In this document: positions 1-8,542 of the stretch, one piece after another
Numbering within the stretch: position 1 is the first letter of the stretch
Layout: the number at the start of each line of letters is the position of its first letter
Source of the DNA: Pseudomonas sp. 14P_8.1_Bac3
GTDB taxonomy: Bacteria; Pseudomonadota; Gammaproteobacteria; Pseudomonadales; Pseudomonadaceae
DNA: 64,000 nucleotides
Assembly: GCF_025466085.1 (NCBI RefSeq)
Contig: NZ_JANLOD010000006.1
Coordinates: forward strand, 180,448-244,447
Direction: 5' to 3'
The notes under the pieces: generated by a model
Told to the model about the DNA's origin: nothing
What the model saw: only the letters and a program-made list of their open reading frames with translations
Databases searched by the model: none
Program-made: the position numbers and the translations under genes

Positions 1-1049
1 TCGGCATGGATTACGACGCGACCTTCCAATATGACCACGTGCATTCCGACTCGCCCCAGGGCGGTAACCGCAACAGCACGGACGCCTACCCGGACATCAA
101 CACCACGTTCTACTTCCGCTTCACCCACGACCAGCAGATACAGCTCGCCACCGAGATCAATCCCATCGAAGGGCCGCAGCCCGGCCAGAAGCGATTTTTC
201 GAAGACGTAGGACTGGTGATCAATGACCTCAACTACTACCAGAACAACGCCAACTCGGCCTTCAGTGTCGGCAAATACCACGTGCCGTTCGGACGTGCGC
301 AGGATCAGGCGCCGGGTCTCTACACCGAAGATTTTGTCGCCACTTATGACCTCGACGGCATGCTCGGCGGTACCGTGGCGTATCGCTTTTTCGATCAGCG
401 CCTGGGCATGATCGAGCCCAACGTCAGTGTCTACACCGCCGACAATTCGTTTCTCGGCCGACCTTATCTGCGTCATGGCGAGAAGCTCCAGCGCAGCGAC
501 GGCGGCCCGTCGAATACCGGGAAACTCGACTCCTATGCGGTGACGGTGAACTGGTTGGCGATTCCGGCAGTGCCCTATCTGGAAATGCAGATCGGCTACA
601 TGTTCAACAAAAAGGCCGAGGACGAGACGCAAGCCAATCCGCCTGGCGAAGACGATGAAACCATCAAGATCGCCTCCGCCCGCTACATCTGGGCCTATGC
701 GCCGAGCACCGACCTTGAGCAGACGCTGGCAGGAAGTTACTTTGACATCGTGCCCTTCATCGAATTTGCCGACGTCGACAATGAAGATGGCATCAAAGGC
801 AACGACACTCGCTATCTCACCACCGCGCTGACCTTCGATTTCGGCGACTGGGCCTTGGGCGCGACCCGCACCGATAAGCATCGCGAATCGACAGGTGGTG
901 CCGATCGCCAGGACTACCTCAATGAACTCAGCCTGACCTACAACATCACCGGCCAGATCAAGCTCGGACTGTCCGCCGGCACGCAGAAAGAAGACGGCCA
1001 GATGTCCGAGCTGGTAGGCCTGGCGTTGACCTATTCGGGAGGTTTGTAA
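1..1049 (+). CDS. Outer-membrane porin-like beta-barrel protein, 5' end cut off by the window
   Basis: The frame is open to the window edge and the first in-frame ATG (base 6) gives no signal peptide, so the true start lies upstream. The visible ~347 residues alternate short polar and aromatic strands (for example FYFRFTHDQQIQLATEI, VTVNWLAIPAVPYLEMQIGY) and end in LALTYSGGL, the pattern of an outer-membrane beta-barrel. Acidic loops (EDETQANPPGEDDE) would face outside. It may belong to a substrate-specific porin family, but I cannot name the family or substrate. The Sco1-like gene begins 3 bases after its stop, so the two are probably cotranscribed, which hints at metal handling; that is inference. 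Confidence 0.7.
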   Translation, partial: GMDYDATFQYDHVHSDSPQGGNRNSTDAYPDINTTFYFRFTHDQQIQLATEINPIEGPQPGQKRFFEDVGLVINDLNYYQNNANSAFSVGKYHVPFGRAQDQAPGLYTEDFVATYDLDGMLGGTVAYRFFDQRLGMIEPNVSVYTADNSFLGRPYLRHGEKLQRSDGGPSNTGKLDSYAVTVNWLAIPAVPYLEMQIGYMFNKKAEDETQANPPGEDDETIKIASARYIWAYAPSTDLEQTLAGSYFDIVPFIEFADVDNEDGIKGNDTRYLTTALTFDFGDWALGATRTDKHRESTGGADRQDYLNELSLTYNITGQIKLGLSAGTQKEDGQMSELVGLALTYSGGL

Positions 1050-1052
1050 GCC

Positions 1053-1613
1053 ATGAAATGGTTAGCCACGCTGCTGTTGATGGGGCTGGCGACCCAGCCG
1101 ATGGCTGCCGCCCGCACCGATATCGGCGGGCCGTTCCAACTGACCAATCAGAATGGCCAGCGGGTCACCGAACGCAGCTTTGGCGAACCCGCGTTGCTGT
1201 ACTTCGGCTTCATGACCTGCCCGGCCATTTGCCCGACCGATCTGGCGAAAATGGCCCGCATCAGTCGGCAGCTGCAGCAACAGCAAGGCATCAAGGTGCG
1301 GCCGATCTTCGTGACCATCGACCCGGAACGCGATACGCCCGCCAGACTCAAGACTTATGTGAACTACTTCGCCAGCGACTTCGTCGGATTGACCGGTTCG
1401 CCGCAGGAAATCGCGCGCATCACCGACGCCTATCACGTGTATTACAAGAAAGTGCCGTCCGGCGATGGCCAGTACATGATGGATCACTCGACCATCCTGT
1501 TCCTGCTCGACAGCCAGGGCCGCTACCTCAAGCATTTCGGTCGCGGCCTGGATGAGAAGGAAATCGAGCAGCAGGTGGTCACGGCACTGGCGGATGCAGC
1601 GGCGGGACGCTGA
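1053..1613 (+). CDS. Sco1/SenC-family copper chaperone
   Basis: A 186-residue thioredoxin-fold protein with an N-terminal hydrophobic signal or anchor (residues 1-20). The Sco copper site is complete: CPAIC gives C56 and C60 and the distal His is H145 in MDHST. The TIDPERDTP stretch near residue 88 is also typical. Sco proteins deliver copper to the CuA centre of cytochrome c oxidase or act as periplasmic thiol-disulfide reductants. The ATG follows the porin stop by 3 bases, so it is probably translated from the same message. No oxidase genes are visible in this window, so its target cannot be read from context. Confidence 0.9.
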   Translation: MKWLATLLLMGLATQPMAAARTDIGGPFQLTNQNGQRVTERSFGEPALLYFGFMTCPAICPTDLAKMARISRQLQQQQGIKVRPIFVTIDPERDTPARLKTYVNYFASDFVGLTGSPQEIARITDAYHVYYKKVPSGDGQYMMDHSTILFLLDSQGRYLKHFGRGLDEKEIEQQVVTALADAAAGR

Positions 1614-1646
1614 CGTCGGTGACTGCCCTGCTCTCCTCTGCGGACC

Positions 1647-2444
1647 TCACTTGGGCCAGAGGTCAATCGGGAAATATTTCTCCGAGATCTGCGCGTACTT
1701 GCCCGAATCATGCAACTGCGTGAGCGCGTCATCGATGCGCGACTTGAGTGCCGTATCAGCCTTGCGCAAACCCGCCCCGACACCCAGACCGTACAGCAGT
1801 GGGTCCATCCTGACGCTGCCGGTGCCCTTCTCCTCGAAGGCCAATCCGTCCTGGGACTTCAGAAAATCGATGTCACCGAGTTTATCGAGGAACATGACGT
1901 CGATGCGGCCGGCAATCAGGTCGGCATTGCAGTCGTCCTGGGTGGTGTAGATCCGCAGGTCCGAGGTGTTGCCGTAAGCGGTGCGGATGAAATCGGCGTT
2001 GGTGGTCGAGCCCTGCACACCGATGGATTTACCCGCCAGGCCTTCCGGGGTCAGCGTCAGATTGACATTTTTTGCAGCGACGAAAACTCCCGTCGTTTCG
2101 TAATAAGGCCGCGAGAAGGCGATGACTTTCTGCCGTTCCGGGCTGATCCCCATGGAGTTGAACAGCACGTCGAACTTGTTGGAAAGCAGCGCTGGAATAA
2201 TCCCGTCCCAGGCCACTTCCTTGATCTCGCACTGGGCTTTCAACTGCTCGCAGAGCGCGCGAATCAAGTCGGGCTCGAAGCCGGTGAATTGGCCGGTGGG
2301 TGTCTTGACCAGAAACGGCGGATAGGGCTCCGCGGCGACACCAAAACGCAAGGTTTCCGGGGCTGCGCTGGCCGAGGCCGTGAAGGAACACAAGGACGTG
2401 CCGATTGCGGCCAGCAAAGCGAAATTGCGCAACATTCGTTTCAT
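1647..2444 (-). CDS. Periplasmic amino-acid-type ABC substrate-binding protein
   Basis: 265 residues with a Sec signal peptide (about residues 1-27, ending ASASA) followed by a family-3 solute-binding fold: LRFGVAAEPYPPF at the start, FEPDLIRALCEQL, WDGIIPALLSNKFDVLFNSM, and the hinge motif SIGVQGSTT. This family binds polar or basic amino acids and opines. It is the last gene of a minus-strand run of three flavoprotein dehydrogenases (66-bp gap) and no permease or ATPase gene is adjacent, so it must use a transporter encoded elsewhere or act as a sensor. The context suggests it delivers the substrate those dehydrogenases oxidise. Confidence 0.88.
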   Translation of the reverse strand: MKRMLRNFALLAAIGTSLCSFTASASAAPETLRFGVAAEPYPPFLVKTPTGQFTGFEPDLIRALCEQLKAQCEIKEVAWDGIIPALLSNKFDVLFNSMGISPERQKVIAFSRPYYETTGVFVAAKNVNLTLTPEGLAGKSIGVQGSTTNADFIRTAYGNTSDLRIYTTQDDCNADLIAGRIDVMFLDKLGDIDFLKSQDGLAFEEKGTGSVRMDPLLYGLGVGAGLRKADTALKSRIDDALTQLHDSGKYAQISEKYFPIDLWPK

Positions 2445-2510
2445 GATCGATCCCTTTTTTTGGAGGACAGTAAACGGAACGGTTCAATTGCTTGCAACGA
2501 TGAAGCCTTT

Positions 2511-3680
2511 CTACGCCTGCGGCACGGGCAACGGCATCCAGCCCTGAATGGCTGGCCAGTCCGGTTCGAGGGCGGCAAAACGGGACAGCGAGAACGTCGA
2601 CAAATCGGTGAAGCTGCACGTCCCGTCAACGACGAGATCGCGAATGGCATGACCGCTGGCCGGCGAAAGTCCGAAACCGACACCGGACATTGTCGCCACC
2701 GTGAGGTTGTCCAGCGCGGCGGGACGATCAATGACGGGGCGGCCGTCCGGGGTGTTTTCGATGAACCCGGCCCAACTGCGAATCACCCGTTTATGGGCGA
2801 CCTTGGGGAACAGCTCGGCGAGGCGCCTGGCGATGTTGCATTGCAACGGCGTCGATTGCGCGCGGGTGCCACGCAGGTCCGCGAGTTCGACCCATTCGTG
2901 CGGCCCGCCGCCGTACGCGAGGTTGCCGCGCAGGGTTTGCCGGCCATACAAACCATTGCCATCCACACCGCCGACCTCAAGCAGCGGCAATGGCTCGGTG
3001 ACGATCATTTCTGCACGCGCGGTGACCAGCGGAATGTCTACGCCGACCTGAGCGGCCAATTCACCGGTATACGGGCCAGCGGCAATCACCAGGTGGTCGC
3101 AACTGATCAGTCCTTGGGGGGTGCGCACGCCGGTCACACGCTCGCCCTGCCGTTCGATACCGAGGACAGGCGTGTGCTCGAGCACGCGTCCGCCGAGATT
3201 TTTCAGCGCCCAGGCGTAGGCCTGCAAGGTGCGATGCGGGTTGGCGTGACCGCCAAAATGGTAGTAGTAGCCGGCGAGCACGTTATCGCCGGCAAACGGC
3301 ACAAGGTCGCGCACCTGTTGCGGGTCCAGCCGGTCGACACGCAAGCCGTAGTACGCGGCTTCAGCCACGACTTTTTCATCGAGTGCAATCTGGTGTTCGG
3401 TGAGGTCGATGCTGATGCGGTCCGGGCGATACTCGGTCGGGTAACCGAGCAATTCGTCCATCATCGGCCAGAGCCGCTGCTCCTCGACAAACAGCGGGCT
3501 GTGGTGATGCGAACAGCCGCCGCCATTCCGGCCCGAGGCGCCAAAGCCAATCAGGCTGGCTTCGACGACGAGCACGTCGATGCCTTCGCGAGCCAGCCAC
3601 CACGCTGCGCTCAACCCGGTCACGCCGCCACCGACGATGACGACGGAGGCTCGATTGGACGACTTCATAACTGCCTGCAT
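2511..3680 (-). CDS. FAD-dependent amine/amino-acid dehydrogenase, OoxB/HcnC-like subunit
   Basis: DAO-fold flavoprotein of 389 residues. The N-terminal dinucleotide motif VVIVGGGVTGLSAAWWLA is clear, and the C-terminal FENTPDGRPVIDR / GFGLSPASGHAI stretch is that of glycine-oxidase or sarcosine-oxidase-like enzymes. A longer open frame exists upstream, but the ATG at 3680 has a GAGGG ribosome site 8 bases before it and lies 4 bases after the stop of the OoxA-like gene, so it is the likely start. The pairing with an OoxA/HcnB-like partner matches opine oxidase, D-hydroxyproline dehydrogenase or hydrogen cyanide synthase. An HcnA-like ferredoxin gene is absent, which argues against cyanide synthesis. 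Confidence 0.85.
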   Translation of the reverse strand: MQAVMKSSNRASVVIVGGGVTGLSAAWWLAREGIDVLVVEASLIGFGASGRNGGGCSHHHSPLFVEEQRLWPMMDELLGYPTEYRPDRISIDLTEHQIALDEKVVAEAAYYGLRVDRLDPQQVRDLVPFAGDNVLAGYYYHFGGHANPHRTLQAYAWALKNLGGRVLEHTPVLGIERQGERVTGVRTPQGLISCDHLVIAAGPYTGELAAQVGVDIPLVTARAEMIVTEPLPLLEVGGVDGNGLYGRQTLRGNLAYGGGPHEWVELADLRGTRAQSTPLQCNIARRLAELFPKVAHKRVIRSWAGFIENTPDGRPVIDRPAALDNLTVATMSGVGFGLSPASGHAIRDLVVDGTCSFTDLSTFSLSRFAALEPDWPAIQGWMPLPVPQA

Positions 3681-3684
3681 GGTG

Positions 3685-5328
3685 TCAGCCCTCGCTGTGC
3701 GGTGGAGTGGTTTGCTGCGGATGCCTGGCGACGGTCTGCTGCCCGGTGCACAGCCAGAACGGCGTCCACTGCGACGGCATGTCGAACCAGGCGTCCCAGC
3801 GGTTGCGCATCTGCGGCGTTTCCTCGATCTGCCCGATCTGCTGCAGCGACAAGGGGCGGACCGGCGGGCGGAACGAGGCCAGGGCGATGTTTTCGACACT
3901 GACGTCGGCGCCAATACCGAGCAAAGTCGCCACTTGTTCACGGCAACGGCGTCCCTGGCACGGGCCCATGCAGGCGCGGGTCAGGCGCTTGGTCACGTCC
4001 GGGTGGGGCGAGTCGTTTTGCAGGCCGTTTTTCAAGGCTGGATCGGCGGGTGTCCAGTCCAGGTAACGCGGCGGCTGTTGCCCCAGGATTTCGTTGGCGG
4101 TCACCTCTTCGCAGAGGCAAACGAACGGTTCGTTCTGTGCATGGACCGTCGACGCGCGCACCCAGGCGGTGCGATGGGCGGTGATGTCGCAGGCAGGCTC
4201 GTCGGGCGTCGGAGCGAGTTCGATCCGGGCGATCTCGACACCCAATGCGGCCAGTGCGGTACGCGCGGCGATCCGGCCTTCGCGCCGGGCAATGCTGTCG
4301 TCGAGGCTTTTCGAGGCCCAGACGCCAGCGCAATCCCCGGCCGTCAGAATGAACGGCAGCGACGTGCGTTGCGCAGCGTCCGTATCGGCAACGTGGCCGC
4401 CGCGGTCGGCCTGAAATGACGTGGTGCAGCCGGCCGCCTCGATCAGCTCGATGGCGGGAATGGCAGCAACGCCGAGCAGCACCGTGTCGCAGTCGATGTC
4501 GATCAGCGCCCTGCCAACCGGGCGCCCGGCCGTATCGACGGCCACCGCAGTGATGCGCTTGACGCCGAACGCATCCCCGGCTGCTTCGCGAATCACATGC
4601 CCGGTCAGCACCTGAGCGCCTTGTTCGATCAGCAGATTGAGCAGCGCGGGATCACCGCTGACGCGACCGGCCTGCTCGATGATGGCAACGATTTGCACGC
4701 CCTTGCCCACCAGCGCATGCGCTGAAGCCAACGCTTGCGTATCGCTGCCGATGAGCACGGCACGCTGGCAGTCCAGCGCCTCATAAACCGTCGCCAACCG
4801 CTGCGCGGCGCTGACTCCCATGACACCGGGGCGATGCCAGCCGTCGAACGCGAGGCCCATGTCGCGCCGCCCGGCGGCGACGATCACCTGCTTGAAGCGC
4901 AGCAGATACGCGTTCTGTTCATCGGCGAGGCCGGCGATGGCGCCTTCGATCCACGCCGTAGTGCGCTGTTGTGCAAACAGCCCCCAGGCCGCCGTGCCGA
5001 GGCGCACGTCGACACCCGCGTCGAGCGCCTCGGCGATCTCCGGACGGACGTCAAGCAAGGTCTGCAGCACGCTGTTGCGATTGCCGACCGCAGCGCCCAT
5101 TCTTCCGCCGAAATGCAGCGGCACCTCCTCGCCCATGGTTTCGAGGGGGACAGGATTTTCGTCCACCAGCGTGACCCGCAAGCCCTGGCCGGCGGCGGTC
5201 AAGGCGGCAGCAAGCCCCGCCGGGCCAGCGCCGACGATCAGAATGTCGGTCTCATCGTTGATCGGCGGCGCCTTGCCGGCCACCGACGCGGGATCGTAAT
5301 AGACGTTGTGTGTGTGAGGTGGTTTCAC
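3685..5328 (-). CDS. OoxA/HcnB-like FAD/NAD oxidoreductase with [2Fe-2S] BFD-like domain
   Basis: 547 residues. An N-terminal Rossmann motif (ILIVGAGPAGLAAALTAAG, about residue 30) and a second nucleotide domain are followed by a cysteine-rich BFD-like domain: CLCEE near residue 400 and CMGPCQGRRC near residue 455. The FRPPVRPL stretch after it is typical of sarcosine oxidase alpha and opine oxidase A proteins. About 55 extra residues follow, making it longer than the usual ~470. The start is GTG with a GGGGGA site upstream. It probably forms a heteromer with the OoxB-like product encoded 4 bases downstream and passes electrons from an amine substrate to the respiratory chain. Confidence 0.83.
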   Translation of the reverse strand: MKPPHTHNVYYDPASVAGKAPPINDETDILIVGAGPAGLAAALTAAGQGLRVTLVDENPVPLETMGEEVPLHFGGRMGAAVGNRNSVLQTLLDVRPEIAEALDAGVDVRLGTAAWGLFAQQRTTAWIEGAIAGLADEQNAYLLRFKQVIVAAGRRDMGLAFDGWHRPGVMGVSAAQRLATVYEALDCQRAVLIGSDTQALASAHALVGKGVQIVAIIEQAGRVSGDPALLNLLIEQGAQVLTGHVIREAAGDAFGVKRITAVAVDTAGRPVGRALIDIDCDTVLLGVAAIPAIELIEAAGCTTSFQADRGGHVADTDAAQRTSLPFILTAGDCAGVWASKSLDDSIARREGRIAARTALAALGVEIARIELAPTPDEPACDITAHRTAWVRASTVHAQNEPFVCLCEEVTANEILGQQPPRYLDWTPADPALKNGLQNDSPHPDVTKRLTRACMGPCQGRRCREQVATLLGIGADVSVENIALASFRPPVRPLSLQQIGQIEETPQMRNRWDAWFDMPSQWTPFWLCTGQQTVARHPQQTTPPHSEG

Positions 5329-5363
5329 TATGTGTCCCCCGAGGCAGGCGTGAGCGTTGACGA

Positions 5364-6710
5364 CTAGAACAGCGAAGAAGGCGGCTTGACGTCGCCTTCG
5401 GCGAATCGCGACAGGCGCAGCTGGCGCATGTCCAGCCCCGGATTGCCGGTGGTGATCCAGTCCGCAAGGGTTTTACCGACGATCGGGCCCATGGCAAAAC
5501 CGTGACCGCAGAATCCGGTGGCGACGGCCAAACCCAGCGGCGACGTTTGCGCGTCGATGACGGGAATGCCGTCCGGCAAGACATCGATCGCCCCCGCCCA
5601 GCGGTCGGCAATCTGCGTGTTCACCTGTCCGGGGAACGCGGCCTTGAGCGCGCGCATGGCGGTGGCCAGGCCCTTGTCATTGGGTTTGATCAGTGGATCT
5701 CGCCGGTGAATCCCGGCGCCCAGCCGCGACGCTTCCGACCACGGCATGCGCTGATGCAGGTCCGTCAGGCAGGCGCCGTTCAGATGGAAGCGAAACGATT
5801 TGCGCTGCGCCCACAGCGACGGCGCATACCAATGCAGTGCGCGCAGATGGCCCAGCGTCATGTCGACGTCGACATGGGCGTCGTCGGCGATGTTGAAGCT
5901 GCCATCCAGCCGTTGCCGAAAGCCTACGCCGTTGGCGATCGTCGAGATGCCGCTCAGGGCTGGCCCGGATGTCGTGCGCGCGACCGTTCCGCGGACCAGT
6001 TGTTGCGGCAAGTCGATGCCGAGCAGCTTCAGCAGGCGGAACGTGGTGACGCCCGCGGCGCACACCACGGTGTTCGCTTTCACGTAGCCGCGCTCGGTTT
6101 CAACACCGACGACTTGGCCGGCAGCAACATCGATCCCTCTGGCCCCACACTGTTCGACGATGTATGCGCCCCGTTCACGGGCGCGCAGGGCAAAGGCACG
6201 CGCCACCAGCGTGGGTTCCGCCTGACCGTCGCTGGCGGTGAACAGGCCGCCCAGTTGCGGGACGGCGTAGCCCGGCAGCTTTTTCATCACCTCACGCGGC
6301 GAGAGCATCACGGTATCGACGCCAAAGCTGCGCGCCACCGGGAGCCATGATTCGTAGCCGTCCCGTTCAACCTCGTTGCCCGCGACAAACAGGCAGCCGT
6401 CATTACGCCAGCCCAGGTCGGTCTGCAGTTCGCGCTCGAGCGAGCGCCAGATATCGATGCTGGCTTGCATCAGTGGCACTTCGGCTTCGTCGCGGGATTG
6501 CTGGCGCACAAAGCCCCAGGCTCGCGACGACTGCTGGCCGGCCAGCGTGCTTTTTTCGAGGAGCAGAACCCTGGCGCCCGCTTTGCTAAGGTAGTAGGCG
6601 CACGCACACCCCATCAGGCCGCCGCCGATGATTGCCACGTCGACTTCACGAGGCAGGCCGTCGTCTTCAGGTGCCGATGCGCGGGCAAATGCCGTTTCTG
6701 GAATGTTCAT
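5364..6710 (-). CDS. Second DAO-family FAD-dependent oxidoreductase
   Basis: 448 residues. VDVAIIGGGLMGCACAYYLSKAG near residue 24 is the FAD-binding motif, and the C-terminal half has the ADRWAGAIDVLPDGIPVID and GFCGHGFAMGP signatures of secondary-amine and D-amino-acid oxidising flavoenzymes. It is the first gene of the minus-strand operon (35-bp gap to the OoxA-like gene) and faces the LysR regulator. Two DAO enzymes in one operon suggest either two successive oxidations or two related substrates. The substrate cannot be read from the sequence. Confidence 0.83.
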   Translation of the reverse strand: MNIPETAFARASAPEDDGLPREVDVAIIGGGLMGCACAYYLSKAGARVLLLEKSTLAGQQSSRAWGFVRQQSRDEAEVPLMQASIDIWRSLERELQTDLGWRNDGCLFVAGNEVERDGYESWLPVARSFGVDTVMLSPREVMKKLPGYAVPQLGGLFTASDGQAEPTLVARAFALRARERGAYIVEQCGARGIDVAAGQVVGVETERGYVKANTVVCAAGVTTFRLLKLLGIDLPQQLVRGTVARTTSGPALSGISTIANGVGFRQRLDGSFNIADDAHVDVDMTLGHLRALHWYAPSLWAQRKSFRFHLNGACLTDLHQRMPWSEASRLGAGIHRRDPLIKPNDKGLATAMRALKAAFPGQVNTQIADRWAGAIDVLPDGIPVIDAQTSPLGLAVATGFCGHGFAMGPIVGKTLADWITTGNPGLDMRQLRLSRFAEGDVKPPSSLF

Positions 6711-6837
6711 GAGGGAAACCGTCAGGTTGAAAATGACACGTAGCGCCGCGTCGTGATTTCAGCCAAGAATGTGCGCCGGACCAGCGAAATGACAGTGATG
6801 TATCTGCATTAATTCCATGCGAGGAGCGCATAGACAC

Positions 6838-7722
6838 ATGAGCCGCCAACTGCCATCCATCGAGCTATTGCAGGCCTTTCTGACGGTCGCGAAGACCGGC
6901 AACTTCGGCCAGGCCGGTGAGCTGCTCAACCTCAGTCAGAGCGCGGTGAGTCGTCAGGTTGCGCAATTGGAGTCGCGGGTGGAAACCCGTCTGTTCGACC
7001 GGCACACGCGCAAAATCGTCCTGACCGCCGAAGGCCGGGCCCTGGTGCCGGTGGCGGAGCAAGTCATCGGTTTGTTATCGGATGCATCGCACATGCTTGC
7101 CACGGTGGGGAGAAGCGTCAGCCTGCGCGCGCACCCGACCATGGCGGCGCGCTGGTTGATTCCGCGCCTGACCGCATTTTATCAGGTGCATCCGGAGGTG
7201 ACCGTCAGTGTCGACACGGTGTATCACCGCTTCCCTGACTTTGCCTTTGAATCGATCGACGCCATGATCGCCTACGGCACCGCCACCTGGCCTGACTTCG
7301 AAGCGCTGGATCTGTGGGAAGAGGAATTGATCCCGGTGTGCTCGCCGCAATTGCTCACCGGGACGACCCCGGAGGCGCTGCTCAAGACGGCGCGACTGGT
7401 GGATTCAAGCATGGATCGCCTGGACTGGCGCCGCTGGGACGAGTACTACCCGAACTCGACGGGCACCGATAACCCTCACCTGACGTTCGATACCCTGGAG
7501 TCCGCCATCGTCGCGGTGAAATGTGGCCAGGGCATCGCGCTGGTCGACGCCGTGCTCACACAGGATGAATTGCGCAGCGGGCAACTGACGCGCGTGCATG
7601 CCGGCCGCATCGTGACCGGCGGGCGCTACACGCTGGTCTATCCGAAGCGGGTGAAACGCTCCAGCGGCTTTTGCGAATTCCTCGGCTGGCTGGAACAGGA
7701 AATGGCCGCGAGCAGCCACTGA
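6838..7722 (+). CDS. LysR-family regulator, GcvA-like
   Basis: The N-terminal winged helix-turn-helix (LPSIELLQAFLTVAKTGNF, then LNLSQSAVSRQVAQLE) and the effector-binding domain with LRAHPTMAARWLIPRL and VKCGQGIALVDAVL place it in the GcvA/AmpR branch. I chose ATG 6838, giving 294 residues, because GAGGAG lies 11 bases upstream and homologues begin this way; an in-frame ATG at 6817 precedes it. It is divergent from the flavoprotein operon, the usual arrangement for a LysR activator of that operon. Its binding site should lie in 6711-6837. Confidence 0.9.
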   Translation: MSRQLPSIELLQAFLTVAKTGNFGQAGELLNLSQSAVSRQVAQLESRVETRLFDRHTRKIVLTAEGRALVPVAEQVIGLLSDASHMLATVGRSVSLRAHPTMAARWLIPRLTAFYQVHPEVTVSVDTVYHRFPDFAFESIDAMIAYGTATWPDFEALDLWEEELIPVCSPQLLTGTTPEALLKTARLVDSSMDRLDWRRWDEYYPNSTGTDNPHLTFDTLESAIVAVKCGQGIALVDAVLTQDELRSGQLTRVHAGRIVTGGRYTLVYPKRVKRSSGFCEFLGWLEQEMAASSH

Positions 7723-7767
7723 CAACGGCCATCCCTGTTTGATTTTTGTCGCCCCACCGCAAATCCC

Positions 7768-7793
7768 CTGTAGGAGCGAGCATGCTCGCGATA
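7768..7793 (+). repeat. Single REP element
   Basis: CTGTAGGAGCGAGCATGCTC followed by GCGATA is a single fluorescens-type REP palindrome located in the convergent gap between the LysR and VOC genes. Confidence 0.8.
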
Positions 7794-7848
7794 GCGCCCT
7801 CGCAGCCAACAAATCCGTCGCCTGGCCCACCGCGATCACCAGCAAACA

Positions 7849-8328
7849 CTAACGCCCAATCGCCGCCTCAATCGTCGCAATATCAATCTTGACCATCTGC
7901 ATCATCGCGTCGAACGCGCGCTTGGCCTTCACTGGATCGGGATCGCTGATCGCCGCGGTCAGCACACGCGGGGTGATTTGCCACGACAGGCCCCATTTAT
8001 CCTTGCACCAGCCGCAGACGCTTTCCTGGCCACCATTGCCGACGATCGCGTCCCAGAGGCGGTCGGTTTCGGCCTGGTCGTCGGTCGCCACTTGAAACGA
8101 GAACGCCTCGTTGTGCTTGATCTCCGGCCCGCCGTTCAGGCCGAGGCACGGGATGCCCATCACTGTGAACTCGACAGTCAGCACGTCGCCCTTCTTACCC
8201 GCCGGGTAGTCGCCGGGGGCGTAAAAGACTGTGCCCACCGCGCTGTCCGTGAAGGTCTTGGCGTAAAACGTCGCGGCGTCCAGGGCGTCGCGTTCGTACC
8301 AGATGCAGATCGTGTTTTTGCTGGTCAT
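7849..8328 (-). CDS. VOC-superfamily (PhnB-like) protein
   Basis: 159 residues starting MTSKNTICIWYERDALDAA, with ATG at 8328 preceded by GGAGAACC. The fold is glyoxalase/bleomycin-resistance like: a beta-alpha-beta unit with FTVMGIPCLGLNGGPE, EAFSFQVATDDQAETDRLWDAI and CGWCKDKWGLSWQITP, as in the PhnB/3-demethylubiquinone-methyltransferase-like subgroup. These are usually metal-binding or substrate-sequestering proteins of unknown physiological role. It stands alone between a REP element and a divergent diguanylate cyclase. Confidence 0.85.
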   Translation of the reverse strand: MTSKNTICIWYERDALDAATFYAKTFTDSAVGTVFYAPGDYPAGKKGDVLTVEFTVMGIPCLGLNGGPEIKHNEAFSFQVATDDQAETDRLWDAIVGNGGQESVCGWCKDKWGLSWQITPRVLTAAISDPDPVKAKRAFDAMMQMVKIDIATIEAAIGR

Positions 8329-8542
8329 GTGGGTTCTCCAACCGTGGGTTGAACACTTCAGTCTAGCCAAGTGGGGCGGAACGCCGACGACAGCGGCGGT
8401 TATCATCCATTCCCTGATTGATAGTCGAACGAGCCCCTGCTAAATCGACAGGACGAGATCCAGATGACCAGCGCTGCGAAAAATAGTCTCAAACGCTTAC
8501 AATCGCGCCCTTCCACCGCTAAACAGGCAAACCAGTCACGCT

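Noticed and set aside
1710..3902. A 730-codon open frame on the + strand opposite the binding protein and the OoxB-like gene
   Set aside because: It is the antisense shadow of GC-rich genes; composition is Arg/Gly/Ala-rich with no domain, while the minus strand encodes clear families.
2511..5328. Hydrogen cyanide synthase hcnBC
   Set aside because: The pair resembles HcnB and HcnC, but no HcnA ferredoxin gene precedes it, HcnB is normally ~80 residues shorter, and an amino-acid SBP plus extra DAO gene follow. Opine-like or N-alkyl amino acid oxidation is more likely.
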